Below are positions 10,601 through 19,892 of a stretch of DNA of 64,000 nt, in pieces. The DNA comes from Chitinophaga filiformis. Lineage in GTDB: Bacteria; Bacteroidota; Bacteroidia; Chitinophagales; Chitinophagaceae. Under the pieces are notes generated by a model. The model was not told the origin of the DNA. It ran no database searches and was given only the letters and a program-made list of their open reading frames with translations. The number at the start of each line of letters is the position of its first letter. Within the stretch, counting starts at the first letter, position 1. The stretch is from assembly GCF_021646545.1 (NCBI RefSeq), contig NZ_JAKIRP010000002.1:1-64000 (forward strand). Direction: 5' to 3'. A program made the translations under genes and the position numbers.

Positions 10601-11048
10601 ATCCGAAGAGATCATACAACAGCATTTACGACGCTATCTGCCCGATTACATGGTGCCCGCCTATATTCTTCGCCTGGAGGAATTTCCGCTGACGCCGAAT
10701 GGAAAGGTGGATCGTAGTCTGCTGCCCGAACCCGAACGTAAACAGGTACAATATGTAGCGCCCAGAAATAAGACAGAACAATTGCTGGCCACTATCTGGG
10801 AAGAAGTGCTTGGTGTGGAACGTGTGGGTATTACCGACAACTTCTTTGCATTGGGCGGACATTCCCTCAAGGCCATACTTGTATTGTCCAGGATTCAGAA
10901 AGAACTGTCACTGAAACTGGAACTGCGCGACCTGTTTATGTTACCCACCCTGGCAGATCTCTATGCGGAAATAGAAATTATGGAATGGGCCAGGGACAGT
11001 CAATATGAAAAATTGAGCACCAATAAAACCGATGAGATCATTTTATGA
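7686..11048 (+). CDS. NRPS subunit 2: docking-C-A(Gly-like)-T
   Basis: Single-module synthetase of 1120 residues. Residues 1-52 form a TubC-type N-terminal docking domain (short helical Leu-rich start, then LKDGQLSISAPEGVL), expected to receive the C-terminal tail of subunit 1. The condensation domain spans about 65-515 with HHIVADEWS, the adenylation domain about 535-1010, and the carrier domain has its phosphopantetheine Ser at residue 1060 (ALGGHSL). The pocket reads DMVQIGMVYK. The surrounding sequence (QATPGMWHLL, then ITGGEAL and WNMYGPTET) matches the layout of Gly-type adenylation domains (DILQLGMIWK), but Val at position 3 and Tyr at position 9 make Gly tentative. The C-terminus ends NKTDEIIL, a second copy of the putative docking tag. 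It overlaps both neighbours by 4 bp, implying translational coupling. Confidence 0.97.
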   Translation: MSISLLLARLKQLQVSLQLKDGQLSISAPEGVLTPELIQELKKEKSAITSFLRNLQGGNYRKIKPVPQQEHYQVSHAQRRLWLMDQFGDTTAVYNIPMICNIRGNLDIAAMEKAFQTVVQRHESLRTVFLLSDGEPRQKILPASAAGCQLIYEDLQVLPDPSKAAWEKIQHVISTPFNLQEGPLLRVCLLRVAPQVSLFAFCIHHIVADEWSMQLLVKEILSLYDAYSQGVTITPAVLEIQYKDYTAWQLESLHESSGQEQRNYWLEHLKGPLPVLELPADQPRPPVQTYNGERVVAMIPAEKQQLFAHLVQKRTASVFMGLVAIVKTLLYRYTGQEDLIVGTPVAGREHPDLEDQIGFYVNTLVLRTQLDGKKGFNELLDSVKDMALKAYANQHYPFNLLVEELGMKRDISRSPIFDVMVVLQDANESIPLKLPGVDVQELDIPLSGSKFDLTFYFKQKPEGLQIELEYNKDVFSRVRIERMVTHLEGLLVSATASPDLAISELPYINPAESQLILEQFNDTSVAFPAFVPVPALIAKQAALHWEKTAVIAGGSRLSYGELERKAKLLAAYLQQQRKPGDQAPVGILLERTEWLPVAILGVLQSGVAYLPVDYNAPAERIRQILTASGSSVVLTSEGLQALLSGYDGQAVIVSDEAIYSSSAMPQLLQITPDTLAYVIYTSGSTGQPKGVMISHAALYNLMQAMSHETGISAADKWLAVTTASFDMSVVELLLPLVNGSQLVIATGEEVYSTDALQVLLDDGITMMQATPGMWHLLIESGWQGNPALKIITGGEALGISLAQRLLDRCDTLWNMYGPTETTVYATWHKVRQAADAVLIGRGISNMKAYVLDANRQLLPVGVPGRLFVSGAGVSAGYLGQPELTAGRFTDNPFLQGTLMYDTGDICSWTADGYLRYYGRGDHQLKIRGYRIEPGEIEHILLQYAGVNHAIVCAFERENEKYLAAYYTSQDNVSEEIIQQHLRRYLPDYMVPAYILRLEEFPLTPNGKVDRSLLPEPERKQVQYVAPRNKTEQLLATIWEEVLGVERVGITDNFFALGGHSLKAILVLSRIQKELSLKLELRDLFMLPTLADLYAEIEIMEWARDSQYEKLSTNKTDEIIL

Positions 11049-14000
11049 GCATCCAGCGTTTACTTTCCCGGTTAAAGGAACTAGAAGTTCAACTCAGGCT
11101 GAAAGATGATAAGCTCAGTATTACTGCGCCTGATGGCGTACTGACCGCCGACCTGATTGCAGAGATCAGGTCAAATAAAGAGTTGATCACCCGTTTCCTG
11201 AAAAATATAGAACATGCTGCTTTCCGGAAGATCCCTCAGGTAGCGGAAAGCCCCTATTATGAATTGTCGCCTGCACAGAAAAGAATGTGGCTGTTGGAAC
11301 AGAAGGGACAAGGACAGTTAACCTACAACATGTTCAACGTGTATACCCTGGAAGGTCCGCTGAATAAAGCGGCCTTGTCCGGGGCGTTTGCAGCATTGGT
11401 TGAACGTCATGAGAGCCTGAGAACACTGTTTGCGGTTGTAGATGGCCTGCCGAAATTGCGTATCATACCTTTTAGTGATTGCGGGTTCGAAGTAACGTGG
11501 TCTCAGCCGGAAGACGCGGAGGCTTATGTGCAGGCTGTTGCCAATACTCCATTTGATCTGCTGACAGGGCCGTTATTTAAAGTACATGTGCTGGAGACAG
11601 GTGTACAGCAGTTCCTCTTGTTATTGTCCATGCATCATATTATTTCCGATGAGTGGTCAATGCAGGTGATGTTACAGGAATTACTGCTCCTGTATAATGC
11701 TTTCGATGCAGATGCGATGCCCGACCTGTCACCCCTGCCTGTTCAGTTTAAAGATTATGCAGCCTGGCAGCTACAACATTTACAGGGAGACAGGATAAAT
11801 GCACATCGTGATTACTGGCTGGATCATCTAAGCGGTAAATTACCTGTGCTCCAATTGCCCCTGGATAAACCAAGAGCAGATGTATTGACCCACCAGGGGG
11901 CACAGTACAATTTCACATTCAGCGAAAATACCGGGCCACAGTTGCAGCAGTATGTGCAGTCGAAAGGTGCAACGCTTTTCATGGGACTGCTGGCATTGGT
12001 GAAAGTGTTGCTGTACCGTTATACGGCAGCTGAAGATATTATCATCGGTACTTCTGTGGCAGGCCGTGAGCACCCCGACCTGGAAGGAGTGATTGGTAAC
12101 TTTCTGAATGCACTGGCATTGAGAACGAGAATAGATGGTACCGCAGGATTTGATCAGCTGCTGGAAAAGGTAAAGGAGACAGCGTTGAATGGGTTTGGTC
12201 ATGAGATGTATCCCTTTGACCAGCTGGTAGAAGACCTGGGCATCGCACCAGCGCCTAACAGGCATCCCCTGTTTGATGTGGTAGTGATTATGCAGAGCGA
12301 ACAGCAACGTCAGCGTGCTTTCCCCGCCATGAATGGTATTACGATAGATACCAGGGCGGTAGATCTGCATATCAGTAAGGGGGATCTGCGCTTCCAGTTT
12401 GCATACGAAAATGGTGTACTGGAAGGTGGAATTGAATACAATACAGATTTGTTCAATGCTTCGAGGATAGCCGTGATAGCAGCAGACCTTAACCGTCTGC
12501 TGTCTTCCATTCTTGCCAATCCAATGTTGCCGCTACAGCAGCACGTTTACCATGATAAAACCATCCCACAGGGAGCGGCAGACTTTGACAAGGTGATGGC
12601 GGCTCCGCAGTACCCCGCATTACATGTTGTGCTTAATGATACTGCACGTAGATTTGCCGGGAACATTGCGATATCGTCAGGTAAAGAGCAACTGACCTAC
12701 AAAGCATTAGATGAGAGAAGCCGGCGGCTGGCACAGTTACTGGCATTGCTGGGTGTTTCTCCGGAGACCCGTGTTGGCGTATTCCTGCCTTCCGGAACCC
12801 GGCAGGTTGTTTCTCTGATTGCCTGTTTGCACAGTGGTGGCGTATATATGCCGCTGGATATACAGCAGCCTTTAACCAGGAGTCTGCAGATCCTGAAAGA
12901 GCAAGCCCCACAGGTACTTATCACAGGAATGGAGGACCTGGAGCAGGTAAAAGCTATCGGTCAGCAACTGGATACCAGGGTGCCTTATCTGCTGGGATTA
13001 CCTGGTTTGACATCAACTTTGCTGGAAGACCTGGAACTGGATGATATTTCACTGATAGATAGTTTGGCCGAACAACTACAACTGTATGCTTATAATGGGA
13101 CAGATTACGTATTAAGCGGGATTACGCTACCAATAGTAGGAGAGGAAACCATCCCCGCATATGCAGGTACCTATATCTTCTTCACATCCGGTTCAACAGG
13201 AACACCTAAAGGAATTAAAGGTGATCTTCAGAGTCTGGCGCATTATATACACTGGCATCGGGAAACGTATCAGGTAGGAAGTAAGGACAGCATAAGCCAA
13301 CTGGCGCCTGCCACATTTGATGCCTCGCTGAAAGACATACTGGTAGCTTTAACAAGTGGCGCTACACTTTGCATTCCTGAGCCGGAAGAACGTTTTCAGA
13401 TGGCGTTACTGGTGAAATGGCTGGCGGCGGCTAATATTACAATCCTGCAGACTGTTCCTTCCCTGTTCCGGCTGATCACCAAAGAACTGGCAGCTGCTAA
13501 CAGCCGTTTACAGTCACTCCGCCTGATAGTACTGGCGGGAGAAAGATTGTATGGCCGGGATATTCAGCAATGGCGGGCAGTTAATGGCAATGATGCATTG
13601 ATGGTGAATATGTATGGTCTTACCGAAACGACGATACTGAAAAGCTACTACCCGCTAACACAATGGGAGGGGGCCGCAGGCGACATCATACCTGTAGGCC
13701 AGCCTATCGCCAACACCAGTATAGCTGTTGTCAGGAATAACGTATTGTGCGTAGCCGGCGAAATTGGTGATGTGTATATCAAAAGTCCTTATGTAAGCCT
13801 TGGCTATACAGATCCGGCGCTCACAGAAAAATTGTTTGTAAGGAACCCATTAGTGAACGACCGGGTGGAATACGTATGCCGGACAGGTGATGTTGGCCGC
13901 TATCGCGAAGATGGTATGCTGGAATTACTGGGTCGTAACGACGAGCAGATAAAACTGCATGGCGTGCGGGTGGAACTGGGTGCAGTGAGCAGCAGCATAC

Positions 14001-17000
14001 TGCAACTGGAAGGTATTACACAAACGGAGCTGATCGTACAGCAGACCGAAGATGGCGGGCAGGTGCTGCTTTGCTATTATACCGGTCAGCAGTGGAAGAG
14101 CGAAAACCTGCGGCAGGAACTGGAGCAAGTACTGCCTGCAAGCCATCTGCCGGCATACTATCTGTGGATGGATGCATTTCCGCTGAATATTAATGGTAAA
14201 GTAGACCGCAGGAAATTGCCGCAACCGGAGGCATTGTTGTCGGCAGATAAATATAAAGCGCCTTTGCCGGGAATAGAGCAGGATATCAGCTTGCTCTGGA
14301 AACGCCTGCTTGGCATAGAGCGTATTGGCCGCGAGGAATCATTTTTCGTGATAGGAGGTTCTTCCCTAAAAGCCATACAACTGATTTCCCTGATCTTTAA
14401 AGAAAAGGAAGTACATCTTACTATCAAGGAAATTTTTGATCATCCTACCATAGCAGCGCAGGCAGTGCTGGTAAGCAAAGCGCAGAAAGCATTATACGAG
14501 ACTATCACTCCGGTGCAGACACAGGAGTACTATGAGCTCTCGCATGCGCAAAAAAGGATCTGGATAGCAGCCCAACAGCAAAATGTCTCATTGTCGTTCA
14601 ATGGACTGGAGATATACCGCTTGCAGGGTACGTTAGACAAAGCTGCGCTGATAGCAGCGTTCAATGCACTGTTACAACGGCATGAAAGTCTCCGCACTAC
14701 GTTCGTACTGGTAGACGGATCTCCTAAGCAGCGCATACGTACAGTGGCAGAAAGTGGTTTTGATGTGCAATATGCCGAGCTGGGTGCAGTTCCGCAGGAG
14801 ATGATCAATGCGATAGCCAGGACGCCTTATAACCTGGCGGAAGGCCCGCTGCTGAGAGTGCAGCTGGTGAAAACCGGTGAACAAACACATACATTGTTGT
14901 TTGGCATTCATCATATCATTTCTGATGAATGGTCTATGCAACTGATGTTGAGGGAACTGCTGGTGTATTATAACGCCTACAGTAATAAACACGACATTTC
15001 ACTGTCTCCCTTAAAAATACAGTACCGCGATTATGCTGCCTGGCATAGCAGGCAGCTTTCGGGTACAGCCGTTCAGACACTACAGCAATACTGGTTGCGA
15101 ACATTGGAAGGTCCCTTACCACGATTGATATTGCCGATGGATCGTCCACGGCCGGCAATCAGAACTTACGATGGTGCTCAGTATAGTTTTACTATCGACA
15201 CCGCCAATGCCCGTGCATTCGTTGCTTACCTCGAAAGAGAAGGTGTGACTCCTTTTATGGGATTGCTTGCGCTGGTAAAAGCTTTGCTGTTCAGGTATAC
15301 GGCAGAGGAAGATATTATTATCGGTACACCGGTAGCGGGTCGTGATCATCCCGACCTTGAAGACCAGATAGGTTATTATCTCAATACCCTGGCCTTACGC
15401 ACACAGGTGTCAGGTAATATCGATTTCGGCGAGCTGTTACAGCGGGTAAAGAAAACAGCCTTATCAGCTTTTGACCATCAGCTATATCCGTTTGATGCAT
15501 TGGTGGAAGACCTGGGTGCGGGAACAGACCAGGGCAGAAACCCCTTGTTCGATGTGGTAGTGGTATTGCAGAATATCAGGGTACATGACGGTCCGGAAGC
15601 CGCATTGCAGGGACTGAGTGTGGAAAGGGAGCGGGTAGATGTGAAAACGAGTAAAGGTGATCTGCGTTTTCAGTTTGCGCTGGATAATGGCTCACTGGAA
15701 GGCAGTATTGAATATAACACAGCATTGTTCGATGAGAAGCGGGTGGCTAATATGGCCGGCGACCTGGATCGGTTGCTGGGGGCAGTAATCGCAAGGCCCG
15801 GTTTGCCATTAAAGCAGCATGTATACCATAATCACCTGGTACCCGCTGCAGCAGCAGATTTTGATAAAGTAATGCCGGTGCAGGAATTGCCCACCCTACA
15901 CACTTCTTTCTCTGCGATCGCCGCACAGTATCCGGCAAAACATGCCATTGAAACACCGGAGGAGAGCATCACCTATGCCAGCCTGGAGGCCGATAGCAAC
16001 CGCTTGAGACAGGCATTGCATGCACTGGATATAATGCCCGGGCATACGGTGGGTGTACTGCTACCTGCCGGTATACGCCTGGTCACCACTTTACTCGCTT
16101 GTTTGAAAGCAGGTGTGGTATATATGCCATTGGATGTGGATCAACCTGTAGGGCGACTAAAAAATATACTCGAGGCACAAGCCCCGCATATACTGATCGT
16201 TGGATCAGAGCATATGGAGAAATTCTCTGACATAGGCGTCGCCGTACCCTACCTGCTAGGTGTACCATCTTCTATGGGTTCCCTTGTAAAGGGATTGGAG
16301 CTGGATGATATTTCAGCTATTGCAGTAGCCTCGCAGGAGCTGCAGTTGATGCAACTTGAAGGAGGAAGCTACTGGCCTGCCGACATTCCTGCAGTGGAGG
16401 ATAGTCCGCTGCCAGTTGCCGGTAACAATGCAGCCTACATTTTTTATACATCCGGTTCAACAGGTGCGCCTAAGGGTATTATCGGCCGGAGCCAGAGCCT
16501 TGCCCATTATATTCACTGGCACCGGGAGCACTACGTCGTTGATGCCGCTGACCGTATCAGTCAGCTGGCGCCTGTTACATTCGATGCCTCACTGAAAGAT
16601 ATACTGGTAGCATTAACAGCTGGAGCCACACTTTGTATGCCTTCAGCGGAAGACCGTTACAGGCCACATCAGCTGGGCCGGTGGTTGTCAGATGCAGGCA
16701 TTACCATCCTGCAAACAGTACCTTCCTTATTCAGACTTATTACAAAGAGTCTCTTACAGGAGCAGCGCAATATACCTTCCCTAAGGCAGATCGTACTTGC
16801 AGGAGAGAAATTGTATGGACGTGATATCAGTCAGTGGAGAAAGATCAATACAACTGCCCGTATCGCTAATATGTATGGTCTGACAGAAACAACTATTCTG
16901 AAATGTTATTACGAAGTCCCTGATGGAGAACATGAAGCAGGTTCTGTGATCCCGGCAGGCACTCCTATCAGCCATACCAGCGTCGCTGTCATCAGCAATG

Positions 17001-19177
17001 ATGTTTTATGTGTAGAAGGGGAGATAGGAGAGGTGTATATCAAAAGCCCGTACATGACGCAGGGGTATACAGATGCTTCTCTGACCGCACAACTCTTTGT
17101 ACAGAATCCATTGGTGAAGGACCGGGAAGAACTTGTTTGCCGGACCGGTGACCTGGGACGTTTCCATAAGGACGGCACACTGGAATTGCTGGGACGCCGT
17201 GACGAGCAGATTAAATTACATGGGGTACGTATAGAGCTTGCGGGTATCCGCAGCAGCCTGCTCAGGCTTAGTGGTATTACACAGGTAGAGCTGATACTGC
17301 ATGAACAGGAAGACGAACAGACCCTGTTATGCTATTATAGCGGTCAACACCGGGACAGCGGGGAACTCCGGCAGCAGTTGGCGAATGAACTACCTGCCAG
17401 TCACCTGCCCGGATATTACATATGGATGGAAAGCTTCCCGCTCAACCTTAACGGGAAGGTAGACCGTAAGAAGTTGCCCCGGCCGGAAGAGATCATGGAG
17501 GGAGAGCAATACGAAGCTCCTCAGAACGGCACGGAGCAGCAGCTGCTCGGTATATGGCAGCGACTCTTGGGAGTGTCCCGTATTGGAAGGAATACTTCCT
17601 TCTTTGTGGCAGGAGGTTCTTCGCTGAAGGCAATACAGCTTATTTCCCGCATTTATAAGGAGCTGGATGTACAGCTCACCATCGGTGATGCATTTAATCA
17701 CCCGACCATCGCTGCACAGGCAGCATTGCTGGACAGTGCAAAGAAGGCCGGATATCAGGAGATCAGAAAAACGCAGGAAAGTGCCTTTTATCCCCTTTCT
17801 CATGCGCAGCGAAGGTTATGGGTGGTTTGTCAGCGTTTATGCGAAATACAGCCTTTTAATGGCCTTGAAGTGTATTATCTGGAAGGTGACCTGCAACCGG
17901 AGGTATTGTCAAAGGCATTTGGGCTCCTCCTGGAAAGACATGAAAGTCTGAGAACGGTGTTCGTACTGGTAGATGGCGAACCGCAGCAAGGTGTTCGTCC
18001 GGTTGATAGCACAGGCTTCAGCATGATCTATGAAGACCTCTCTGCCGACCCTGCACAACAGGAAAAGATCGCGCAACGCAAACTGGCGATTGCAGGTACG
18101 CCTTATGAACTGGATAAGGGCCCCCTGTTAAGGATACAACTGATAAAGACCGGACCGGCATCATATACCTTGCTCTTTGGTATCCATCATATCATCTCGG
18201 ATGAATGGTCTATGCAGATCATGTTGCGGGAACTGCAGTTGCTGTACAATGCAGCGCTGAAAGGAACAGCTGCAGTACTTCCCCCCTTAAGGATACAGTA
18301 CAGGGATTATGCACGCTGGCAACTGGCATCAGCAAACGATAGCCTGTTCACAGCACACCGGGAATACTGGTTGTCCAGACTGGGAGGCGAGCTGCCCCGC
18401 TTATCCCTGACTTCCGGTCGCCAGCGGCCGGCCGTTCAGACTTACAATGGACAGCATTTCCATTTCAGCATAGATGCATCTCTTGCGGATGGGTTCAGGC
18501 AATTGCTGAACAACAGTAACTGTACTTTGTTCATGGGATTGGTAACATTGGTGAAGACGTTACTGTACCGTTACACCGGACAGGAAGACATTATCATTGG
18601 CACGCCTGTAGCAGGCAGAGAGCATCCGGACCTGGAGAACCAGGTAGGATATTACCTCAACACAATTGCGCTACGCACAAAGCTAAGTGGAGAAGAAACC
18701 TTCAGCAGTTACCTGGAGCAGGTAAAGAAGATTGCCCTGGAAGGATATGCACACCAGGAATATCCGTTTGATCACCTGGTGGAAGAACTGGGTGCAGGTA
18801 CGGATATCTCCCGCAATCCCGTTTTTGATGTCACTGTGATATTGCAAAACGTACAGGTGAATAAGGGACAGGATACCGTTATGGAAGGAGTGACCATACA
18901 GGCGGAATTGCCGGAGCTGCATATCAGCAAGGGAGATCTCCGTTTCCAGTTTATAGAGAGTGAAGGTGGTATAGCCGGCAATATTGAATATAATACCGAT
19001 TTGTTTGATGCCTCACGTATAGAACAGATGTTCGTGGACCTGAAAGCATTGTTGACCAATGTCGTTGCTGATCCCGGTATATTACTCCGCCGGATCAGCT
19101 ATATGGAAGATACCCAGGCGGCCCGTCTTGAGAAGCAACAAATTCATTTCATGTCTGACATTGATGAATCTTATTAA
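11045..19177 (+). CDS. NRPS subunit 3: docking-C-A(X)-T / C-A(X)-T / C, ends with an unpaired C domain
   Basis: Synthetase of 2710 residues. It begins with a TubC-type docking domain (residues 1-52). C1 has HHIISDEWS near residue 197. Two C-A-T units follow (carrier Ser residues 1107 and 2193, both GGSSLKAIQL), then a third condensation domain after which the protein stops. Its matching A-T lies in the next synthetase at 19893. Both adenylation domains are of an unusual subtype: FDASLKDIL, LQTVPSLFRLI, NMYGLTETTIL (Leu where Pro is normal) and about 45 extra residues between motifs A2 and A3. Both pockets read DAKQVAMILK, for which I recall no published match. The C-terminus lacks the DEI(I/L)L tag of subunits 1 and 2. 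A methyltransferase gene starts 20 bp downstream. X is therefore an unidentified residue, used here twice. Confidence 0.97.
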   Translation: MSIQRLLSRLKELEVQLRLKDDKLSITAPDGVLTADLIAEIRSNKELITRFLKNIEHAAFRKIPQVAESPYYELSPAQKRMWLLEQKGQGQLTYNMFNVYTLEGPLNKAALSGAFAALVERHESLRTLFAVVDGLPKLRIIPFSDCGFEVTWSQPEDAEAYVQAVANTPFDLLTGPLFKVHVLETGVQQFLLLLSMHHIISDEWSMQVMLQELLLLYNAFDADAMPDLSPLPVQFKDYAAWQLQHLQGDRINAHRDYWLDHLSGKLPVLQLPLDKPRADVLTHQGAQYNFTFSENTGPQLQQYVQSKGATLFMGLLALVKVLLYRYTAAEDIIIGTSVAGREHPDLEGVIGNFLNALALRTRIDGTAGFDQLLEKVKETALNGFGHEMYPFDQLVEDLGIAPAPNRHPLFDVVVIMQSEQQRQRAFPAMNGITIDTRAVDLHISKGDLRFQFAYENGVLEGGIEYNTDLFNASRIAVIAADLNRLLSSILANPMLPLQQHVYHDKTIPQGAADFDKVMAAPQYPALHVVLNDTARRFAGNIAISSGKEQLTYKALDERSRRLAQLLALLGVSPETRVGVFLPSGTRQVVSLIACLHSGGVYMPLDIQQPLTRSLQILKEQAPQVLITGMEDLEQVKAIGQQLDTRVPYLLGLPGLTSTLLEDLELDDISLIDSLAEQLQLYAYNGTDYVLSGITLPIVGEETIPAYAGTYIFFTSGSTGTPKGIKGDLQSLAHYIHWHRETYQVGSKDSISQLAPATFDASLKDILVALTSGATLCIPEPEERFQMALLVKWLAAANITILQTVPSLFRLITKELAAANSRLQSLRLIVLAGERLYGRDIQQWRAVNGNDALMVNMYGLTETTILKSYYPLTQWEGAAGDIIPVGQPIANTSIAVVRNNVLCVAGEIGDVYIKSPYVSLGYTDPALTEKLFVRNPLVNDRVEYVCRTGDVGRYREDGMLELLGRNDEQIKLHGVRVELGAVSSSILQLEGITQTELIVQQTEDGGQVLLCYYTGQQWKSENLRQELEQVLPASHLPAYYLWMDAFPLNINGKVDRRKLPQPEALLSADKYKAPLPGIEQDISLLWKRLLGIERIGREESFFVIGGSSLKAIQLISLIFKEKEVHLTIKEIFDHPTIAAQAVLVSKAQKALYETITPVQTQEYYELSHAQKRIWIAAQQQNVSLSFNGLEIYRLQGTLDKAALIAAFNALLQRHESLRTTFVLVDGSPKQRIRTVAESGFDVQYAELGAVPQEMINAIARTPYNLAEGPLLRVQLVKTGEQTHTLLFGIHHIISDEWSMQLMLRELLVYYNAYSNKHDISLSPLKIQYRDYAAWHSRQLSGTAVQTLQQYWLRTLEGPLPRLILPMDRPRPAIRTYDGAQYSFTIDTANARAFVAYLEREGVTPFMGLLALVKALLFRYTAEEDIIIGTPVAGRDHPDLEDQIGYYLNTLALRTQVSGNIDFGELLQRVKKTALSAFDHQLYPFDALVEDLGAGTDQGRNPLFDVVVVLQNIRVHDGPEAALQGLSVERERVDVKTSKGDLRFQFALDNGSLEGSIEYNTALFDEKRVANMAGDLDRLLGAVIARPGLPLKQHVYHNHLVPAAAADFDKVMPVQELPTLHTSFSAIAAQYPAKHAIETPEESITYASLEADSNRLRQALHALDIMPGHTVGVLLPAGIRLVTTLLACLKAGVVYMPLDVDQPVGRLKNILEAQAPHILIVGSEHMEKFSDIGVAVPYLLGVPSSMGSLVKGLELDDISAIAVASQELQLMQLEGGSYWPADIPAVEDSPLPVAGNNAAYIFYTSGSTGAPKGIIGRSQSLAHYIHWHREHYVVDAADRISQLAPVTFDASLKDILVALTAGATLCMPSAEDRYRPHQLGRWLSDAGITILQTVPSLFRLITKSLLQEQRNIPSLRQIVLAGEKLYGRDISQWRKINTTARIANMYGLTETTILKCYYEVPDGEHEAGSVIPAGTPISHTSVAVISNDVLCVEGEIGEVYIKSPYMTQGYTDASLTAQLFVQNPLVKDREELVCRTGDLGRFHKDGTLELLGRRDEQIKLHGVRIELAGIRSSLLRLSGITQVELILHEQEDEQTLLCYYSGQHRDSGELRQQLANELPASHLPGYYIWMESFPLNLNGKVDRKKLPRPEEIMEGEQYEAPQNGTEQQLLGIWQRLLGVSRIGRNTSFFVAGGSSLKAIQLISRIYKELDVQLTIGDAFNHPTIAAQAALLDSAKKAGYQEIRKTQESAFYPLSHAQRRLWVVCQRLCEIQPFNGLEVYYLEGDLQPEVLSKAFGLLLERHESLRTVFVLVDGEPQQGVRPVDSTGFSMIYEDLSADPAQQEKIAQRKLAIAGTPYELDKGPLLRIQLIKTGPASYTLLFGIHHIISDEWSMQIMLRELQLLYNAALKGTAAVLPPLRIQYRDYARWQLASANDSLFTAHREYWLSRLGGELPRLSLTSGRQRPAVQTYNGQHFHFSIDASLADGFRQLLNNSNCTLFMGLVTLVKTLLYRYTGQEDIIIGTPVAGREHPDLENQVGYYLNTIALRTKLSGEETFSSYLEQVKKIALEGYAHQEYPFDHLVEELGAGTDISRNPVFDVTVILQNVQVNKGQDTVMEGVTIQAELPELHISKGDLRFQFIESEGGIAGNIEYNTDLFDASRIEQMFVDLKALLTNVVADPGILLRRISYMEDTQAARLEKQQIHFMSDIDESY

Positions 19178-19197
19178 CAACCCAAAAAGAAACCCTG

Positions 19198-19860
19198 ATG
19201 ATCGACGCTTTAATTCCGGAGAAATATATGGTTGAATGGAGCGGATGGCCGCTCACTGACAACCGGTTTGGTGAAGAATTTGATCGGGACGCCCGGATAA
19301 GAATGGTAATGGGTGGCAGGAGACTGATCCCCTATTTGCTGAAGAACAGGAGACAGCTGAAAGGTGATATCCTGGAGATTGGTCCGTTTTTCACTCCGCT
19401 GTTATACTCCCCTGAATTAAGGGAAGTGCTGCCAGCGTCAGCAAGTATCACTTTCCTGGAAAACGACAGGGATGCCTTACAATGGCTCCGGGACCAGGGC
19501 GCTTGCCGTTTACTCAATCTTGATATGAATGCAGTGTCCTTTGCGGAGGATCTGCAACAGCAGTTGGCTGGTGAGGTATTCGATAATATCATTATTTCCC
19601 AGGTACTGAACTATGTAGACTATAAGAGTCTGCTTGCAGAGTTGTTTACACTGGTCAAATCCGGCGGGCATCTTTTTATTAATAATGTTTGTGACTATGG
19701 CCTGCCCATACTTTTTTCAGGAAAGCGGCCTTCCGATAATGAATCTGTGATAGCAGCATCGCTGGCCGCAGGATTTAGCATAAAAGAACAACGTGTTATC
19801 CCGAAATATTTCAGAAAAGAGCCGGCTGACAGGCTGATACTCGTTCTGCAGCGCCCCTGA
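19198..19860 (+). CDS. stand-alone class I SAM-dependent methyltransferase
   Basis: Protein of 220 residues with a Rossmann-type methyltransferase core: motif I DILEIGPFFTP at about residues 55-65, an acidic residue ending the next strand (FLEND), and a motif IV/post-IV region (FDNIIISQVLNYVD, then VKSGGHLFINN). It should transfer a methyl group from S-adenosylmethionine to the peptide or to a building block; N-, O- or C-methylation cannot be told from sequence. It sits exactly where an NRPS module is broken, 20 bp after subunit 3 (ending in C) and 32 bp before subunit 4 (starting with A), and is surely co-transcribed with them. It could act in trans on the residue loaded by that split module. 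No signal peptide or membrane segment is seen. Role in the pathway is inferred from position only. Confidence 0.85.
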   Translation: MIDALIPEKYMVEWSGWPLTDNRFGEEFDRDARIRMVMGGRRLIPYLLKNRRQLKGDILEIGPFFTPLLYSPELREVLPASASITFLENDRDALQWLRDQGACRLLNLDMNAVSFAEDLQQQLAGEVFDNIIISQVLNYVDYKSLLAELFTLVKSGGHLFINNVCDYGLPILFSGKRPSDNESVIAASLAAGFSIKEQRVIPKYFRKEPADRLILVLQRP

Positions 19861-19892
19861 AATATTGCAAGATTCCCAAAACTTCATTCCAG

